From Ruminococcaceae bacterium FB2012 (GTDB lineage: Bacteria; Bacillota; Clostridia; Oscillospirales; Ruminococcaceae), in NCBI GenBank assembly GCA_900104495.1, contig FMXS01000024.1, positions 1 through 32,117 of the forward strand: DNA of 32,117 bases. The letters are read 5' to 3'. Below are positions 1 through 8,589 of this stretch, piece after piece. Position 1 is the stretch's first letter. The number at the start of each line of letters is the position of its first letter. The notes beneath the pieces were generated by a model. It worked only from the letters and a program-made list of their open reading frames with translations. It made no database searches and was not told the DNA's origin. The position numbers and the translations under genes are program-made.

Positions 1-463
1 TCGAGCATCGCTGCTGCTGTCCGCCGGAAAGCTGCGAGGGATAGTGATTTCTCTTTGCCGTCAGCCCCGTGAGCTCCAGCAGTTCGTTGACCTTTCCCAT
101 ATGATCCTTGGTCTTCCTGCCCGAAAGCTCTATGGGCAGGAGGATGTTTTCCTCCACCGTAAGATTTGCCACAAGATTATAAAACTGGAAAACATAGCTC
201 AGCTTGAAGGAACGGATATCCGAAAGTTCCCTGTCGGTCATGCCGGTGATGCTTTTGCCCCCGATACGGATATCTCCGGTGAAGTCGCGGTCAAGACCGC
301 CTATCAGGTAAAGCAGTGTTGATTTTCCGCTGCCCGAAGCACCCGTCAGTGAGACAAAGCTGCCTTCTTCTATCGTAAGATCGGCACCGTCGAAGATCAG
401 AGCCTCGTTTTCGCCCGATCCGAAGCGCTTTGTAAGATCGCTTATCTCTATTACATTATTCAT
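1..463 (-). CDS. ABC transporter ATP-binding protein (LolD/MacB-type), 3' end off the window
   Basis: The minus strand reads an open frame from an ATG at 463 to the left edge, about 154 residues. It begins MNNVIEISDLTKRFG and carries a Walker A loop GASGSGKS (about residues 39-46), a Q-loop in VFQFYNLV and the signature LSGGQQQR just before the edge. The motifs and the 'VANLTVEENILLPIEL' stretch are typical of the ATPases that energise MacB/FtsX-type permeases exporting peptides, lipoproteins or antimicrobials; that subfamily call is from family knowledge. A GGAGG ribosome binding site lies 8-12 bases upstream of the start. The partner permease would lie beyond the left edge. The Walker B and H-loop cannot be seen because the gene is cut. 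Confidence 0.93.
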   Translation of the reverse strand, partial: MNNVIEISDLTKRFGSGENEALIFDGADLTIEEGSFVSLTGASGSGKSTLLYLIGGLDRDFTGDIRIGGKSITGMTDRELSDIRSFKLSYVFQFYNLVANLTVEENILLPIELSGRKTKDHMGKVNELLELTGLTAKRNHYPSQLSGGQQQRCS

Positions 464-502
464 AACAGCGCCTCCGTTATATGTAGTCTTTCATATGACC
501 TA

Positions 503-531
503 ATATTAACATATTATCCGTATCAAGTCAA
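503..531 (-). promoter_or_regulatory. sigma-A-type promoter of the ABC ATPase gene
   Basis: On the minus strand TTGACT (526-531) and TAATAT (503-508) are 17 bp apart, about 40 bases before the start codon at 463. The -10 box lies in a short dyad (TAATAT-GTTA-ATATTA), which could be a repressor operator; that is only a suggestion. Confidence 0.75.
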
Positions 532-600
532 GACAAAAATGATACCGAAATCCGGGCTTTAAAGAGTTTTTATTCGGGCTTCCGCTCTTTGTGATAAGAA

Positions 601-630
601 AAGGAGTTATCTGATACCGGATAACTCCTT
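601..630 (-). terminator. intrinsic terminator after the S8 protease gene
   Basis: A 10-bp perfect inverted repeat (AAGGAGTTAT / ATAACTCCTT) lies 54 bases after the protease stop codon. On the minus strand it is followed by TTTTCTTA, so it suits termination of that gene. Confidence 0.75.
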
Positions 631-683
631 ATTATGATTTGCGAAATATCCGAACCGGCTGCCCTGTTTTTTTGAATTATGCC

Positions 684-3275
684 CTATTGATCCAGAGCAA
701 TGCCGGCGGGGTTGTCCCATTCAAGGATAAGCCCGCAGCTGAGCCCCTCGAGATCGTAGAAAACGTCAAGATAACTGTAAACGCTCTCGGTGGCGTCAAA
801 CCATTTGCCGAAGTCGGGGTCAAGGCTCGCCGGAGATTCGCTCCCACGGTAGATCAGCGCAAACACGTTGTATTCATCATCGGCCTTATACTCGGGCAAG
901 CCGTCCATCCAGTTGGAATATCCGGCCTTTTCGCCGCTGACGCAGAAGAGCCTGCCGTTTTTATCGACCATTTCTCCGGTGTAGTAGCAGGCGCAGTTTC
1001 CGGCTTCGATCAGCTCCTCCACCGCCTTCTGCTCGGCGCTGTCGGTCACGGTCACAAGGTGAGAACTCTTGTCGATCTGGGTCACCAGATTCAGCAGGTG
1101 AGGCGAGACAGCATAATCGTAGATCGCGTAAAGGTGGCCGTTATATACCCGCCAGGCGGCAATGTCGCCGAACAGATCCACGCCGTAGTTATAGCTGCTG
1201 TAACCGCCTCCGAGAATATCCCCGAAGCCGCCGCTGCCGCTGTGGATGTCCCCGCCGCCGCTTCTCGGGTGCTCGTTTTCGGATCCTTCCGGCTCAGAGT
1301 AATCATATTCCGGCTGAGAATCCTCTTCCGGCTGAGAATCCGCTTCCCGGCTGTCCGGCTGGCCGACGGCATCGACCCTTGTCATTTTTATCCAGTCGTC
1401 AAGATACCTGATGTTTTTGCTTTTCACGGTTATGGGATCTTCAAAGTTGTTCCCGTTCGGCCAGTCGTAGTCGAGGTAGCCCTCGGCAGTGACTTTCAAA
1501 GTGTATTTCCCGTCCGGCACCATGATCTCAAAGTGGCCGAATTCGTCGGTGGTGCCGGTGTAGATCTCCGAAGAGGAGGTATCGGTCAGCGTTACCGAAG
1601 CGCCGGAAATCGGGGCTTCGTCCTCCTTGTCCACCACATAGCAGAGCACTCCGCCGTTATCCGGTGCGGACGGTTTGCCGAATCCGTTGCCTTTTATGGA
1701 ATCCCTGGCCCTCATCACCGCGAGAAGCGCGCTGATAACACCCGTATCAGACGAACAGCTGCTTTTCATTATCTCCTTGACCTGAGCGCCGGTCAGTTCT
1801 TTGTTGACCGTCCAGACCATTGCGGCAACTCCCGAGACATGAGGCGCTGACATTGAAGTGCCTCCCATGATAAGATGTTCTCCCGGGTCATCGCTGGCCA
1901 TATTGCTGTATCTGCTGCCGGGTACGGTGGAGAATATCCCTCCGTAGCCGTCCCCGCCCGGAGCTTTGATATCGATCCTTTCCCCGCCGTTGGAGTAATC
2001 CGTATCCTGAAAATGGAGATTCACGGCTCCGACCTCGATTATCCGGTCGTAGACATCGGGATGCTTATCACGGGTAATGGCGGCTTCCCAAAGATGGAAC
2101 CTACAGTCAAACTTCGGCGAAAGCCCTGTGGATTCATTCCCTGCTGCGTTGACTATCACAAAATCGTAGCCCTTTGCCAGCATTCTCTCGAAGAAGTCTG
2201 CCAGCAGCTCCGCGCCCTCGAAAAGCCATTTCTTTTCCTTTTTATAATAGTTCTCATCATTATACCATTTTTCCCAGCCTTCCTCATCCTGGAAATCGTA
2301 GCCTAAGCTCACGTTTATGACCTTCACGTTTCGGACTATCAGTTCGGCATAGGAGATCTTTTCCGCCATTACCGACGTATTGTAAGCAGCCGCCCCGATA
2401 GACCCGCAGCTGCATACGCCGTAGAGCCTGCCGCTGCCGTATGGGTAGACCCCGCATATGCCCGTGGTATCGCTGCAGTCGGCGGCCATTGTGCCCGCGA
2501 CGTGTGTGCCGTGGCGTTTGTTTTCCGCATCGACATTAACGCCGTTCATGCCGTTGTCGTAGAACACCTCGACGAATTTCAGATCCTCGTGATCAATGTC
2601 CATGCCCCCGTCGATAAGTCCCACATTGACCGGCCATAAGGAGAGGGAGTTCTTCTGCATATAGCTCCAGGCTTCCTTGGCATGGATCATTTCAAAGCCC
2701 CAGTTTTTGACTTTGGAATCCTTAGTGCTGTCAAAATCCTCCTGCCACTCTTTGCCGACGTAGAAATCCGAGTATTTCTCCGCCGTGCCGGAGATCTCTG
2801 CGGTGTAGTTGAGGGAGGCGTTTTCCGTCTTCGGATCGCTGCGGAGCTTTTCGGCAACAGCGTCAAGCTCGCTTTCGGTGAGAGCCTTGTCCAGTCTGAG
2901 CTGATAGTCCCCGGTGAGAGCGATCTCGCCCACTATCTTCGCGGAGATGCTTTCTGCCAGCTTTTCCGCATCCTCTCTCGAAACGCCCTCCTTGACGGTC
3001 AGAAGTATCTCGTTATCCGTGTAGCCGCCTAACGAATCGTTTATCCGCTTTATATGCTTTTCCTCGGCGGGAGTGTAATATATCGCGCCGAAGTCCCCGG
3101 CCGGCGAGGGATCGTTCATATCTGTTATCTTTGTAACGCCGTCATATCCCTTCCCGGAGGAGGTGTTCCCGCGCACCAGCATGATGATGCCCGCAGCCGC
3201 CGCAGCCGCTGTCAGTACAGCCGCTGTTATTATCCCGATCTTCTTAGCCTTTTTCACATCTGTCACCGTCCGCAT
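684..3275 (-). CDS. Membrane-anchored subtilisin-like S8 serine protease with carboxypeptidase-regulatory-like domain
   Basis: This 863-aa protein has a short basic N-terminus and one Ala-rich membrane segment (about residues 13-33), so it is probably anchored outside the cell. The peptidase S8 triad is visible: Asp222 in GLIDGG, His255 in RHGTHVAGT and Ser474 in GGTSMSAPHVSG. A pro-region-like stretch (about 80-160) precedes the catalytic domain. After it comes a beta-sandwich like CarboxypepD_reg (about 545-615, 'GASVTLTDTSSSEIYTG...GKYTLKVTAEGYL'), then an acidic repeat linker (SQPEEDSQPEYDYSEPEGSE), a Gly/Ser-rich stretch and a C-terminal domain of unknown type. Such proteases degrade or process extracellular proteins. 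It stands alone, with its own promoter and terminator. The ribosome binding site before the 3275 ATG is poor, so the start could lie a few codons further in. Confidence 0.93.
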   Translation of the reverse strand: MRTVTDVKKAKKIGIITAAVLTAAAAAAGIIMLVRGNTSSGKGYDGVTKITDMNDPSPAGDFGAIYYTPAEEKHIKRINDSLGGYTDNEILLTVKEGVSREDAEKLAESISAKIVGEIALTGDYQLRLDKALTESELDAVAEKLRSDPKTENASLNYTAEISGTAEKYSDFYVGKEWQEDFDSTKDSKVKNWGFEMIHAKEAWSYMQKNSLSLWPVNVGLIDGGMDIDHEDLKFVEVFYDNGMNGVNVDAENKRHGTHVAGTMAADCSDTTGICGVYPYGSGRLYGVCSCGSIGAAAYNTSVMAEKISYAELIVRNVKVINVSLGYDFQDEEGWEKWYNDENYYKKEKKWLFEGAELLADFFERMLAKGYDFVIVNAAGNESTGLSPKFDCRFHLWEAAITRDKHPDVYDRIIEVGAVNLHFQDTDYSNGGERIDIKAPGGDGYGGIFSTVPGSRYSNMASDDPGEHLIMGGTSMSAPHVSGVAAMVWTVNKELTGAQVKEIMKSSCSSDTGVISALLAVMRARDSIKGNGFGKPSAPDNGGVLCYVVDKEDEAPISGASVTLTDTSSSEIYTGTTDEFGHFEIMVPDGKYTLKVTAEGYLDYDWPNGNNFEDPITVKSKNIRYLDDWIKMTRVDAVGQPDSREADSQPEEDSQPEYDYSEPEGSENEHPRSGGGDIHSGSGGFGDILGGGYSSYNYGVDLFGDIAAWRVYNGHLYAIYDYAVSPHLLNLVTQIDKSSHLVTVTDSAEQKAVEELIEAGNCACYYTGEMVDKNGRLFCVSGEKAGYSNWMDGLPEYKADDEYNVFALIYRGSESPASLDPDFGKWFDATESVYSYLDVFYDLEGLSCGLILEWDNPAGIALDQ

Positions 3276-3311
3276 CGTTTAATACAACAAATCCGAAAGA
3301 TCTCAATTATT

Positions 3312-3340
3312 ATTATACTACTCCGCCGATGTCTTGTCAA
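3312..3340 (-). promoter_or_regulatory. consensus promoter of the S8 protease gene
   Basis: TTGACA (3335-3340) and TATAAT (3312-3317) on the minus strand are both perfect hexamers with a 17-bp spacer. Transcription would begin near 3305, giving a leader of about 30 bases. Confidence 0.85.
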
Positions 3341-3407
3341 CGGCAGACACGCCCCCGAACTGTATAAGATCATTCTTTACAGATACGGCGGCAAACGGAA
3401 CATCAGA

Positions 3408-3439
3408 AAAGGAGCTGTTGCGGATGTAACAGCTCCTTT
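3408..3439 (-). terminator. intrinsic terminator of the tiny 3.4-3.6 kb unit
   Basis: A 12-bp perfect inverted repeat (AAAGGAGCTGTT / AACAGCTCCTTT) with an 8-base loop is followed on the minus strand by TTTTCTG. It closes the small unit that starts at the 3571-3576 -10 box, and it also separates that unit from the protease promoter. Its first arm overlaps the stop codon of the 26-codon reading frame. Confidence 0.7.
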
Positions 3440-3518
3440 ATTCGTTATATAATATCATTCTGAAACCCTTTCTTACTTCAGCGGATTGCCGAAGAAGTGA
3501 ACGTATTGCAAGATGCAT
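3438..3518 (-). CDS. putative 26-aa peptide in a SARP-type promoter unit
   Basis: A perfect AAAGGAG ribosome binding site lies 9 bases before an ATG at 3518. The frame reads MHLAIRSLLRQSAEVRK and nine more residues before TAA, which falls in the terminator stem. The peptide is basic and could form an amphipathic helix; I recognise no family. The main support is context: the promoter and about 45 bases of leader up to the ribosome binding site closely match those of the peptide operon at 28.7 kb, and a terminator follows at once. Other frames here lack a well-placed start. It could instead be a leader or a small RNA. Confidence 0.4.
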   Translation of the reverse strand: MHLAIRSLLRQSAEVRKGFRMILYNE

Positions 3519-3570
3519 TTTGTTTCACTCCTTTCGGTTTGGATTTGTTGTTTTCCTTTTCTTTGACTAC

Positions 3571-3598
3571 AGTATACCACACCGAACAGGACAACAAC
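3571..3598 (-). promoter_or_regulatory. diverged copy of the SARP-type promoter
   Basis: On the minus strand a TATACT -10 box (3571-3576) and the next bases TGTAGTCAAAGAAAAGGA are identical to the peptide-operon promoter at 28747. Upstream, the repeat is degenerate: GTTGTTG-N4-GTTCGGT keeps the 11-bp period but sits about 5 bp closer to the -10. No proper -35 hexamer is present at 17 bp. It may answer to the same regulator or be decayed. Confidence 0.5.
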
Positions 3599-3751
3599 TG
3601 GATAAAAAGGGTAGTTTTCAAAAAACTTGAAAAAATTTTTTCGTCCTATGAAACGCACAAAAAACAGCGCCCCTGCTTTGTGCAGGACGCTATGGTTCAA
3701 AGTCAGATCTTCTTCTAAAAAACTTTATGCCCGGGAAATCCTCGGAAACGG

Positions 3752-3780
3752 TTGAATTATCGCATAAAACATGATATAAT
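3752..3780 (+). promoter_or_regulatory. promoter of the MBL-fold hydrolase gene
   Basis: TTGAAT (3752-3757) and a perfect TATAAT (3775-3780) are 17 bp apart, about 37 bases before the start at 3817. Confidence 0.8.
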
Positions 3781-3816
3781 TGTTATCAGAGCTTATCATT
3801 AAAGGAGATGTCAGAA

Positions 3817-4515
3817 ATGCTGAGATTTTTAGGCAGAGGTTCCGCATTCTGTGCCGAGAACAACTGCGCGTTTTATTACGACAATGACAGGCTTGTGCTG
3901 CTTGACTGCCCTATGTCCGGGTTTCATCGGCTTCGGCTGTTGGTAGGCGAAGCTCCGGCAGACAAGAACATCAGCGGGATAACCGTGCTTGTTACGCACA
4001 CTCACTCCGACCACATCGGCGGAATAGGTATGCTGGTGCATTACTGCTGTTATGTATGGCATATCCCCGTGAAGATCATTGCTCCCTGCCGGGAGATCGC
4101 TGAGGATCTCCGTTTTATGCTGCTGAGGCTTGACGGCTGCCGTGAAACGGCTTTCTCTGTTGTGACTGCCGATGAAGCCGGCAGCGGTTTTATCCCCGTG
4201 CCGACAGAGCATTCTCCCGAGCTTGCGGGGCGCTGCTTCGGCTGGTGCTTTGAAGCTGACGGCCGAAGAACAGTCTTTACCGGAGATACCAACACCTTAG
4301 AGCCGTTTATGCAGTACCTTACCGAGGGCGCCGAACTTTATACCGAAGCTTCCGCATCTGACAGCCCGGTGCATCTGTATATTGAACGGCTGAGAAAGAT
4401 CATTCCGCAGCTGAAAGCCCGCGGGGTAAGTGTGTATCTTATGCACCTCGACGATGAGAAAAAGCTGGCTTCGGCAGCGACCGAACTCGGTGCTGAGCTT
4501 GCGCCTGTGGTATAA
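3817..4515 (+). CDS. MBL-fold metallo-hydrolase
   Basis: This 232-aa protein begins MLRFLGRGSAF, the usual first strand of metallo-beta-lactamase-fold hydrolases, and has the metal-binding motif HTHSDH at residues 61-66. A later His (EHSPEL), the Asp of FTGDTN and a C-terminal 'VYLMHLDDEKK' supply the remaining expected ligands. The family hydrolyses ester, phosphodiester or thioester bonds using two zinc or similar ions; the substrate is not evident. The start at 3817 is preferred over an in-frame ATG at 3808 because the AAAGGAG site is 9 bases before 3817 but abuts 3808. It is monocistronic and converges on the cyclase gene with a 21-bp gap. Confidence 0.9.
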   Translation: MLRFLGRGSAFCAENNCAFYYDNDRLVLLDCPMSGFHRLRLLVGEAPADKNISGITVLVTHTHSDHIGGIGMLVHYCCYVWHIPVKIIAPCREIAEDLRFMLLRLDGCRETAFSVVTADEAGSGFIPVPTEHSPELAGRCFGWCFEADGRRTVFTGDTNTLEPFMQYLTEGAELYTEASASDSPVHLYIERLRKIIPQLKARGVSVYLMHLDDEKKLASAATELGAELAPVV

Positions 4516-4536
4516 TAATTACCCGATGCGTTGTAC

Positions 4537-7407
4537 CTATTTTCTGACAAATCTGAACACGTTCCCGCTGTCGTCGTCGGAAAGCCCGCTGATGTATCCA
4601 AGGTACATATCCGTTACATGATCGTTCATGCCCTTGTCGGATAAGGCTTTAAGCTCCGAAACCGCTTCGGCCCTGCGTCCGAGGTGGAAAAGCCTTATGG
4701 CTTCCCGAAGCTCCGGGGTATTTGCAGAACGTTTTTCCCGCTCTTCATCGGGCAGACAGTCCAAAGCTTCATACACCGCCTTGACCTCGTTTACTCCCGC
4801 CACCTGTACCATACCGAGATAGCGCAGCCCGAGAGATTCGGGTTCGGGTATCCTGTCAACGGTGTCCTTTGAGATCAGCATACCTGTTTTATACTGCTTG
4901 GTGAGGGATTCAAGGCGCGAACTGAGGTTTACCGTATCGGATATTACCGTTCCGGAAAGGCGTTCGCTCTCACCCACGATACCTATCATCGCCATACCCG
5001 TATGTATGCCGATGCCGATATTTATATCCCGTACATTAAGCTCCTCCGCGGTGTGAGGATCGAGCACGATAGCCCGATAAAGCTCCGTACCCGCCTTGAC
5101 TGCGTCCTCCGCTTTTTCAAACAGAGCCATTACCGCATCGCCTATGTACTTATCGACAAAGCCGTTGTTTTCGCGGATTATCGGTCCCGCCTTTCCGTAG
5201 ATGACGTTCACGAAGGAGAAGTTTTCCTTTGCCGTCATCATCTCGGAATTGATAGAGAATGAACGTATATCGCAGAAAAGCACGGTAAGCTCGCGGCTGC
5301 TGGCATCTCCCAACGAAAGGTCGGTGAAGCGTTCCTTGCCGAGAAACTCGCGGAATTTTTCGGGAACGAATTTGTAATAGAAGCTCTCGGTCTTGTCCTT
5401 TTCCTCAAAGAGCGTTTCAAGGCTCTGACCCATTGCGTTGACCTTGGAGCAGATCTCGCCCAGCTCGTCCCTGGACTTGTATTTGATACGCGCTGTCAGA
5501 TCGCCCTCGGAGATCCTTTCAACGGCTTTTCCGGCCTTTTTGATGTTGCGGGTAATGTAAAGGGAAAGCAGGGTGATCAGAGCCGTCATGACAGCAAAGA
5601 TCATCAGAAAGTACAGTCCCACCTGAATGAGAAAATCCCGCCTTTGATGCCAGAAGCTTTCCGGCTCTGTTCTGACTTTCAGGAAAAAGCTCCCGTCGCC
5701 GCCTTTGGCGCTGATCTTTCCGTAAGCGGAAATGCTGTCGGTATGGTCTGTGTCGGACATCAGCCCGCCGATGTCTTTGACAACGCTTATGCTTTTTGAA
5801 TTGTCCGGCATATCGTCTTCTGCCCCTGCCCTGACGGCAAACATCGGGACGCTGATAAGATCGTTTCTTGCAAGAAATATGCTTCTGCCGTCATCGGTGC
5901 GGCATACTATCGAAAGCAGATATTCACCGCTCCGTCCGTGCAGAGAATTATTGCCGAGGCCTTCAAGCTTTTTCCTCAGCTGTTCATAGGCTGCTCCGGT
6001 ATTGCTGTTCATTTCAAGCAGCGGTGAAAAATCATAGTCTCTGAACTCCGCGGCACCGAGATTGCAGATAATGCTCACTTCTTTTTCGATATTATCTGTA
6101 TTCTGCTCCGAATAGGTGTTATACAGCTTAACGGTAATAACAAGAGTTACTGCCATAAGCACGGGAATAGTTGTTATGAGCTGCTTGAAGAGCAGCGTTT
6201 TCTTTCTTATGATAAGATTGATGATCAGCGCAAGGATCAGCAGGAAAAAGACTATATCCGTCAGCGTATCAAGGATCATCCAGACATATCTGTCGGTATG
6301 GATGATGATGTCTTTGTTGATAAGCTGTCCGTCCGAATAGGTCAGCAGGCCGTTGTCTAAGCATATCACAAGAACATCTTTGTCGGAACCGGCAGGGCGG
6401 TATGCGGCAAGCCGTTTTATTGACGAATTCTCCGTGCCCTTGGCTTCGTGTATATCAAACACCTTTTTAAGAGCGCCGTCCTCAAGGCAGAATACCTCGT
6501 CGGGCTTTCTGCTGTCGGCAACGTAAAGCTTTCCGCCGCACATGACCGCCTCGGAGAAGTAAGAGCTTCCCAGCTCTCCCTTTGAGCTCATTTTGAAAAT
6601 GCTTTCACCGAGAGGTTCCCCGAAGCCGGCTTTATATACATTTCCGTCGCTTCTCAGAAAGAGGAACGCACCGTCGATAGGTATCACGACAGACGTATAT
6701 GTTCCGTCGGGGTCATTGGTGTATATGTCGCTTACGGATAAGGCATTCGTTTTGGTATCGACGGAATACAGCTTTACTCCCTCTTCTTCGACCAGTGCAA
6801 AGGTGACCTTGCCGTTGTAATAATGCAGCCGGCTGAGCTTTGAAGTGACCGAATGCTCGTTATCCGCATATTTGATCTCGCAAACATCGCCCAAATACTT
6901 ATGGTCCCGAGAGATACGGATCACATTCTCCTGAGTGATAAGGCTGCCATTTTCCGTGTTTGCCGCCACTGCATAAAGCACATTGTCATCGGTCATTGCG
7001 AAGGAATAGGGGCGGGCATATTCGCCGCTGATCGAGGGCACTTTTATCACGCCGATATTCGCATAGGTCTTTTCGCCGGAGTCGATATTCAGAAGTGCAG
7101 TCATCCCGTCCCGGCCGATATCAAAGCCTATCGCCGCAAAGCCGCTGCTGTTTACCGCAAATTCCACGGCTTCTTTCATCGGGGTGTCGATGATCGGAAC
7201 ATAGTTGTCATCCTTTACTCCGTAGCAATAGATATTCATGGTCAGGTTCAGCGCAAAGAAAAATGTCAGCGCAAAGTAAACGGCCAGTGCAAGCACTATC
7301 CACCTTGCCTTGCCGCAAAGCCTTGTTACTGTCCTTTTTATCCCGGACAGCACCCGCCCGGGAAGTGTTCTTTTTCTGCTTTCCGATACGGAGCTTTCTT
7401 CCTTCAT
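4537..7407 (-). CDS. Membrane class III adenylate/guanylate cyclase with extracellular sensor and HAMP domain
   Basis: This 956-aa protein has a first TM at about residues 36-56, an extracellular region of about 320 residues with repeated beta-rich units resembling a propeller, two TMs at about 380-428, a second extracellular domain (about 430-585), a fourth TM (590-615), a HAMP linker (RISEGDLTARI) and a class III cyclase domain (about 690-870). The metal-binding Asp residues are seen in VLFCDIRSF and KYIGDAVMALF, and the transition-state Asn and Arg in SDTVNLSSRLE, so it should be active. The Lys of DKYIGD and the Asp of ISDTVN suggest ATP rather than GTP, which is an inference. It is the last gene of an operon with a diguanylate cyclase, 32 bases upstream. 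A GAAAGGA site precedes the ATG. Confidence 0.9.
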   Translation of the reverse strand: MKEESSVSESRKRTLPGRVLSGIKRTVTRLCGKARWIVLALAVYFALTFFFALNLTMNIYCYGVKDDNYVPIIDTPMKEAVEFAVNSSGFAAIGFDIGRDGMTALLNIDSGEKTYANIGVIKVPSISGEYARPYSFAMTDDNVLYAVAANTENGSLITQENVIRISRDHKYLGDVCEIKYADNEHSVTSKLSRLHYYNGKVTFALVEEEGVKLYSVDTKTNALSVSDIYTNDPDGTYTSVVIPIDGAFLFLRSDGNVYKAGFGEPLGESIFKMSSKGELGSSYFSEAVMCGGKLYVADSRKPDEVFCLEDGALKKVFDIHEAKGTENSSIKRLAAYRPAGSDKDVLVICLDNGLLTYSDGQLINKDIIIHTDRYVWMILDTLTDIVFFLLILALIINLIIRKKTLLFKQLITTIPVLMAVTLVITVKLYNTYSEQNTDNIEKEVSIICNLGAAEFRDYDFSPLLEMNSNTGAAYEQLRKKLEGLGNNSLHGRSGEYLLSIVCRTDDGRSIFLARNDLISVPMFAVRAGAEDDMPDNSKSISVVKDIGGLMSDTDHTDSISAYGKISAKGGDGSFFLKVRTEPESFWHQRRDFLIQVGLYFLMIFAVMTALITLLSLYITRNIKKAGKAVERISEGDLTARIKYKSRDELGEICSKVNAMGQSLETLFEEKDKTESFYYKFVPEKFREFLGKERFTDLSLGDASSRELTVLFCDIRSFSINSEMMTAKENFSFVNVIYGKAGPIIRENNGFVDKYIGDAVMALFEKAEDAVKAGTELYRAIVLDPHTAEELNVRDINIGIGIHTGMAMIGIVGESERLSGTVISDTVNLSSRLESLTKQYKTGMLISKDTVDRIPEPESLGLRYLGMVQVAGVNEVKAVYEALDCLPDEEREKRSANTPELREAIRLFHLGRRAEAVSELKALSDKGMNDHVTDMYLGYISGLSDDDSGNVFRFVRK

Positions 7408-7439
7408 ATTAGAAGCATCCTTTCACTGTAAACCTGCTG

Positions 7440-8471
7440 TCAGCCGCAGACTCTGTTCCTTCCGCCCTCCTTGGCAATAAACAGCTTGCCGTCGGCAGCG
7501 GCTATGTTTTCCTCGATAGTCTTTTCCGTATCGTACAGGGTGCAGCCGAAGCTCATACTGAGATTGACAAGAACTCCCTCACCGTCGAAGGGGGTATCCT
7601 TGACCTCCTGTCTTACTGCATCGGCGGTTTTTATACAGCCCTCAAGGTCTGTGTCTGCGAGAACGGCAATAAACTCATCGCCGCCCCAGCGGTAGACTGT
7701 TCCGCTGCTGTCTGCGTGCTTTTTCATGATACCCGCCACAAAACTGAGGGCAATATCTCCTACATTATGACCGTAGGTATCGTTGACGGATTTATACTTG
7801 TCTATATCGCATATAAACATGGACAGGGGCTTTTCGCTGCCTGCCTTGATATAGCCGGCATACTTGTGAGCAAGATCGCTGTAAAAGCCCATTCTGTTGC
7901 GTATGCCCGTGAGCTTGTCAAAATGGGAGTCAATATAGAAGGTCTCGGATTCAAGCGCCATACCGCAGACAAAGGCGGCGAGAGAGAGCTTTCTTATATC
8001 CTCCTTCGGGTCAAATCCGCTGGCGCCGAGCTTGTTGATTATCTGAAAGGCTCCTATATAATCGCCGCTTATATCCGCTACCGGCATTACCAGCACAGAC
8101 ATAGTAAGATAGCCCGTCTGCTTATCGACCTCGGAGTTGAATTCCGGCTCGCTGTAAGGGTCGTTGGTAATAATGACACGCTTTTCCTTCAGGGCCTTTC
8201 CTACAAGTCCCTTATCGTCGGGAATAACGATCTTGTCTACTCCCGTCGCCGACGCAGTCCAGAGCTTGTGATCTTTCTTGTCCCACTTCCAGAAGCTTGC
8301 CCTGTCTGCTCCCACAAGGTTTCTGCCCAGCTCGGTCAGGCTTTTGAATACTATCAAGTGGTCGTCACTGTCATTGCCCATTTGCGCATACAGCGTTTCA
8401 CCGATACTGTATATCGATTCGAGCATATCCTTATACTCGCTCTCATTGGAAAAAATCTTTTCATCAGCCAT
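7440..8471 (-). CDS. GAF-GGDEF diguanylate cyclase
   Basis: This 343-aa cytosolic protein has a GAF-type sensor domain (about residues 25-175, with FQIINK near its end) and a C-terminal GGDEF domain. The active-site motif is intact in RWGGDEFIAVL (about 258-268), preceded by FICDIDKYKSVNDTYGH, so it should make cyclic di-GMP from two GTP. An RxxD product-inhibition site is not obvious. The start at 8471 (MADEK) is chosen because AAAGGAG lies 8 bases before it; the frame also extends a few codons upstream without a ribosome site. It lies between the DUF4003 gene and the class III cyclase on the same strand, which suggests that two cyclic-nucleotide signals are co-expressed. Confidence 0.93.
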   Translation of the reverse strand: MADEKIFSNESEYKDMLESIYSIGETLYAQMGNDSDDHLIVFKSLTELGRNLVGADRASFWKWDKKDHKLWTASATGVDKIVIPDDKGLVGKALKEKRVIITNDPYSEPEFNSEVDKQTGYLTMSVLVMPVADISGDYIGAFQIINKLGASGFDPKEDIRKLSLAAFVCGMALESETFYIDSHFDKLTGIRNRMGFYSDLAHKYAGYIKAGSEKPLSMFICDIDKYKSVNDTYGHNVGDIALSFVAGIMKKHADSSGTVYRWGGDEFIAVLADTDLEGCIKTADAVRQEVKDTPFDGEGVLVNLSMSFGCTLYDTEKTIEENIAAADGKLFIAKEGGRNRVCG

Positions 8472-8589
8472 TTTGTTTTCTCCTTTCAATTATTCAATGC
8501 ACCGATCATTCTGCGGTCAATGACAAAGTGTTGTTTATCGCATCGGCGGCAGCCTTACGCGAGTAAAAAAGCTCGGACAGCAGAACGTA

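Noticed and set aside
639..1850. 403-codon open frame on the plus strand
   Set aside because: It is antisense to the S8 protease, which has clear catalytic motifs; its translation is low-complexity V/A/R-rich and matches no family.
3473..3718. 73- and 75-codon frames on both strands around the 3.5-kb promoter
   Set aside because: They run through the promoter and leader block that is repeated near 28.7 kb and 25.7 kb; similar peptide strings (e.g. TTVYHT) arise from the shared DNA and not from protein conservation.
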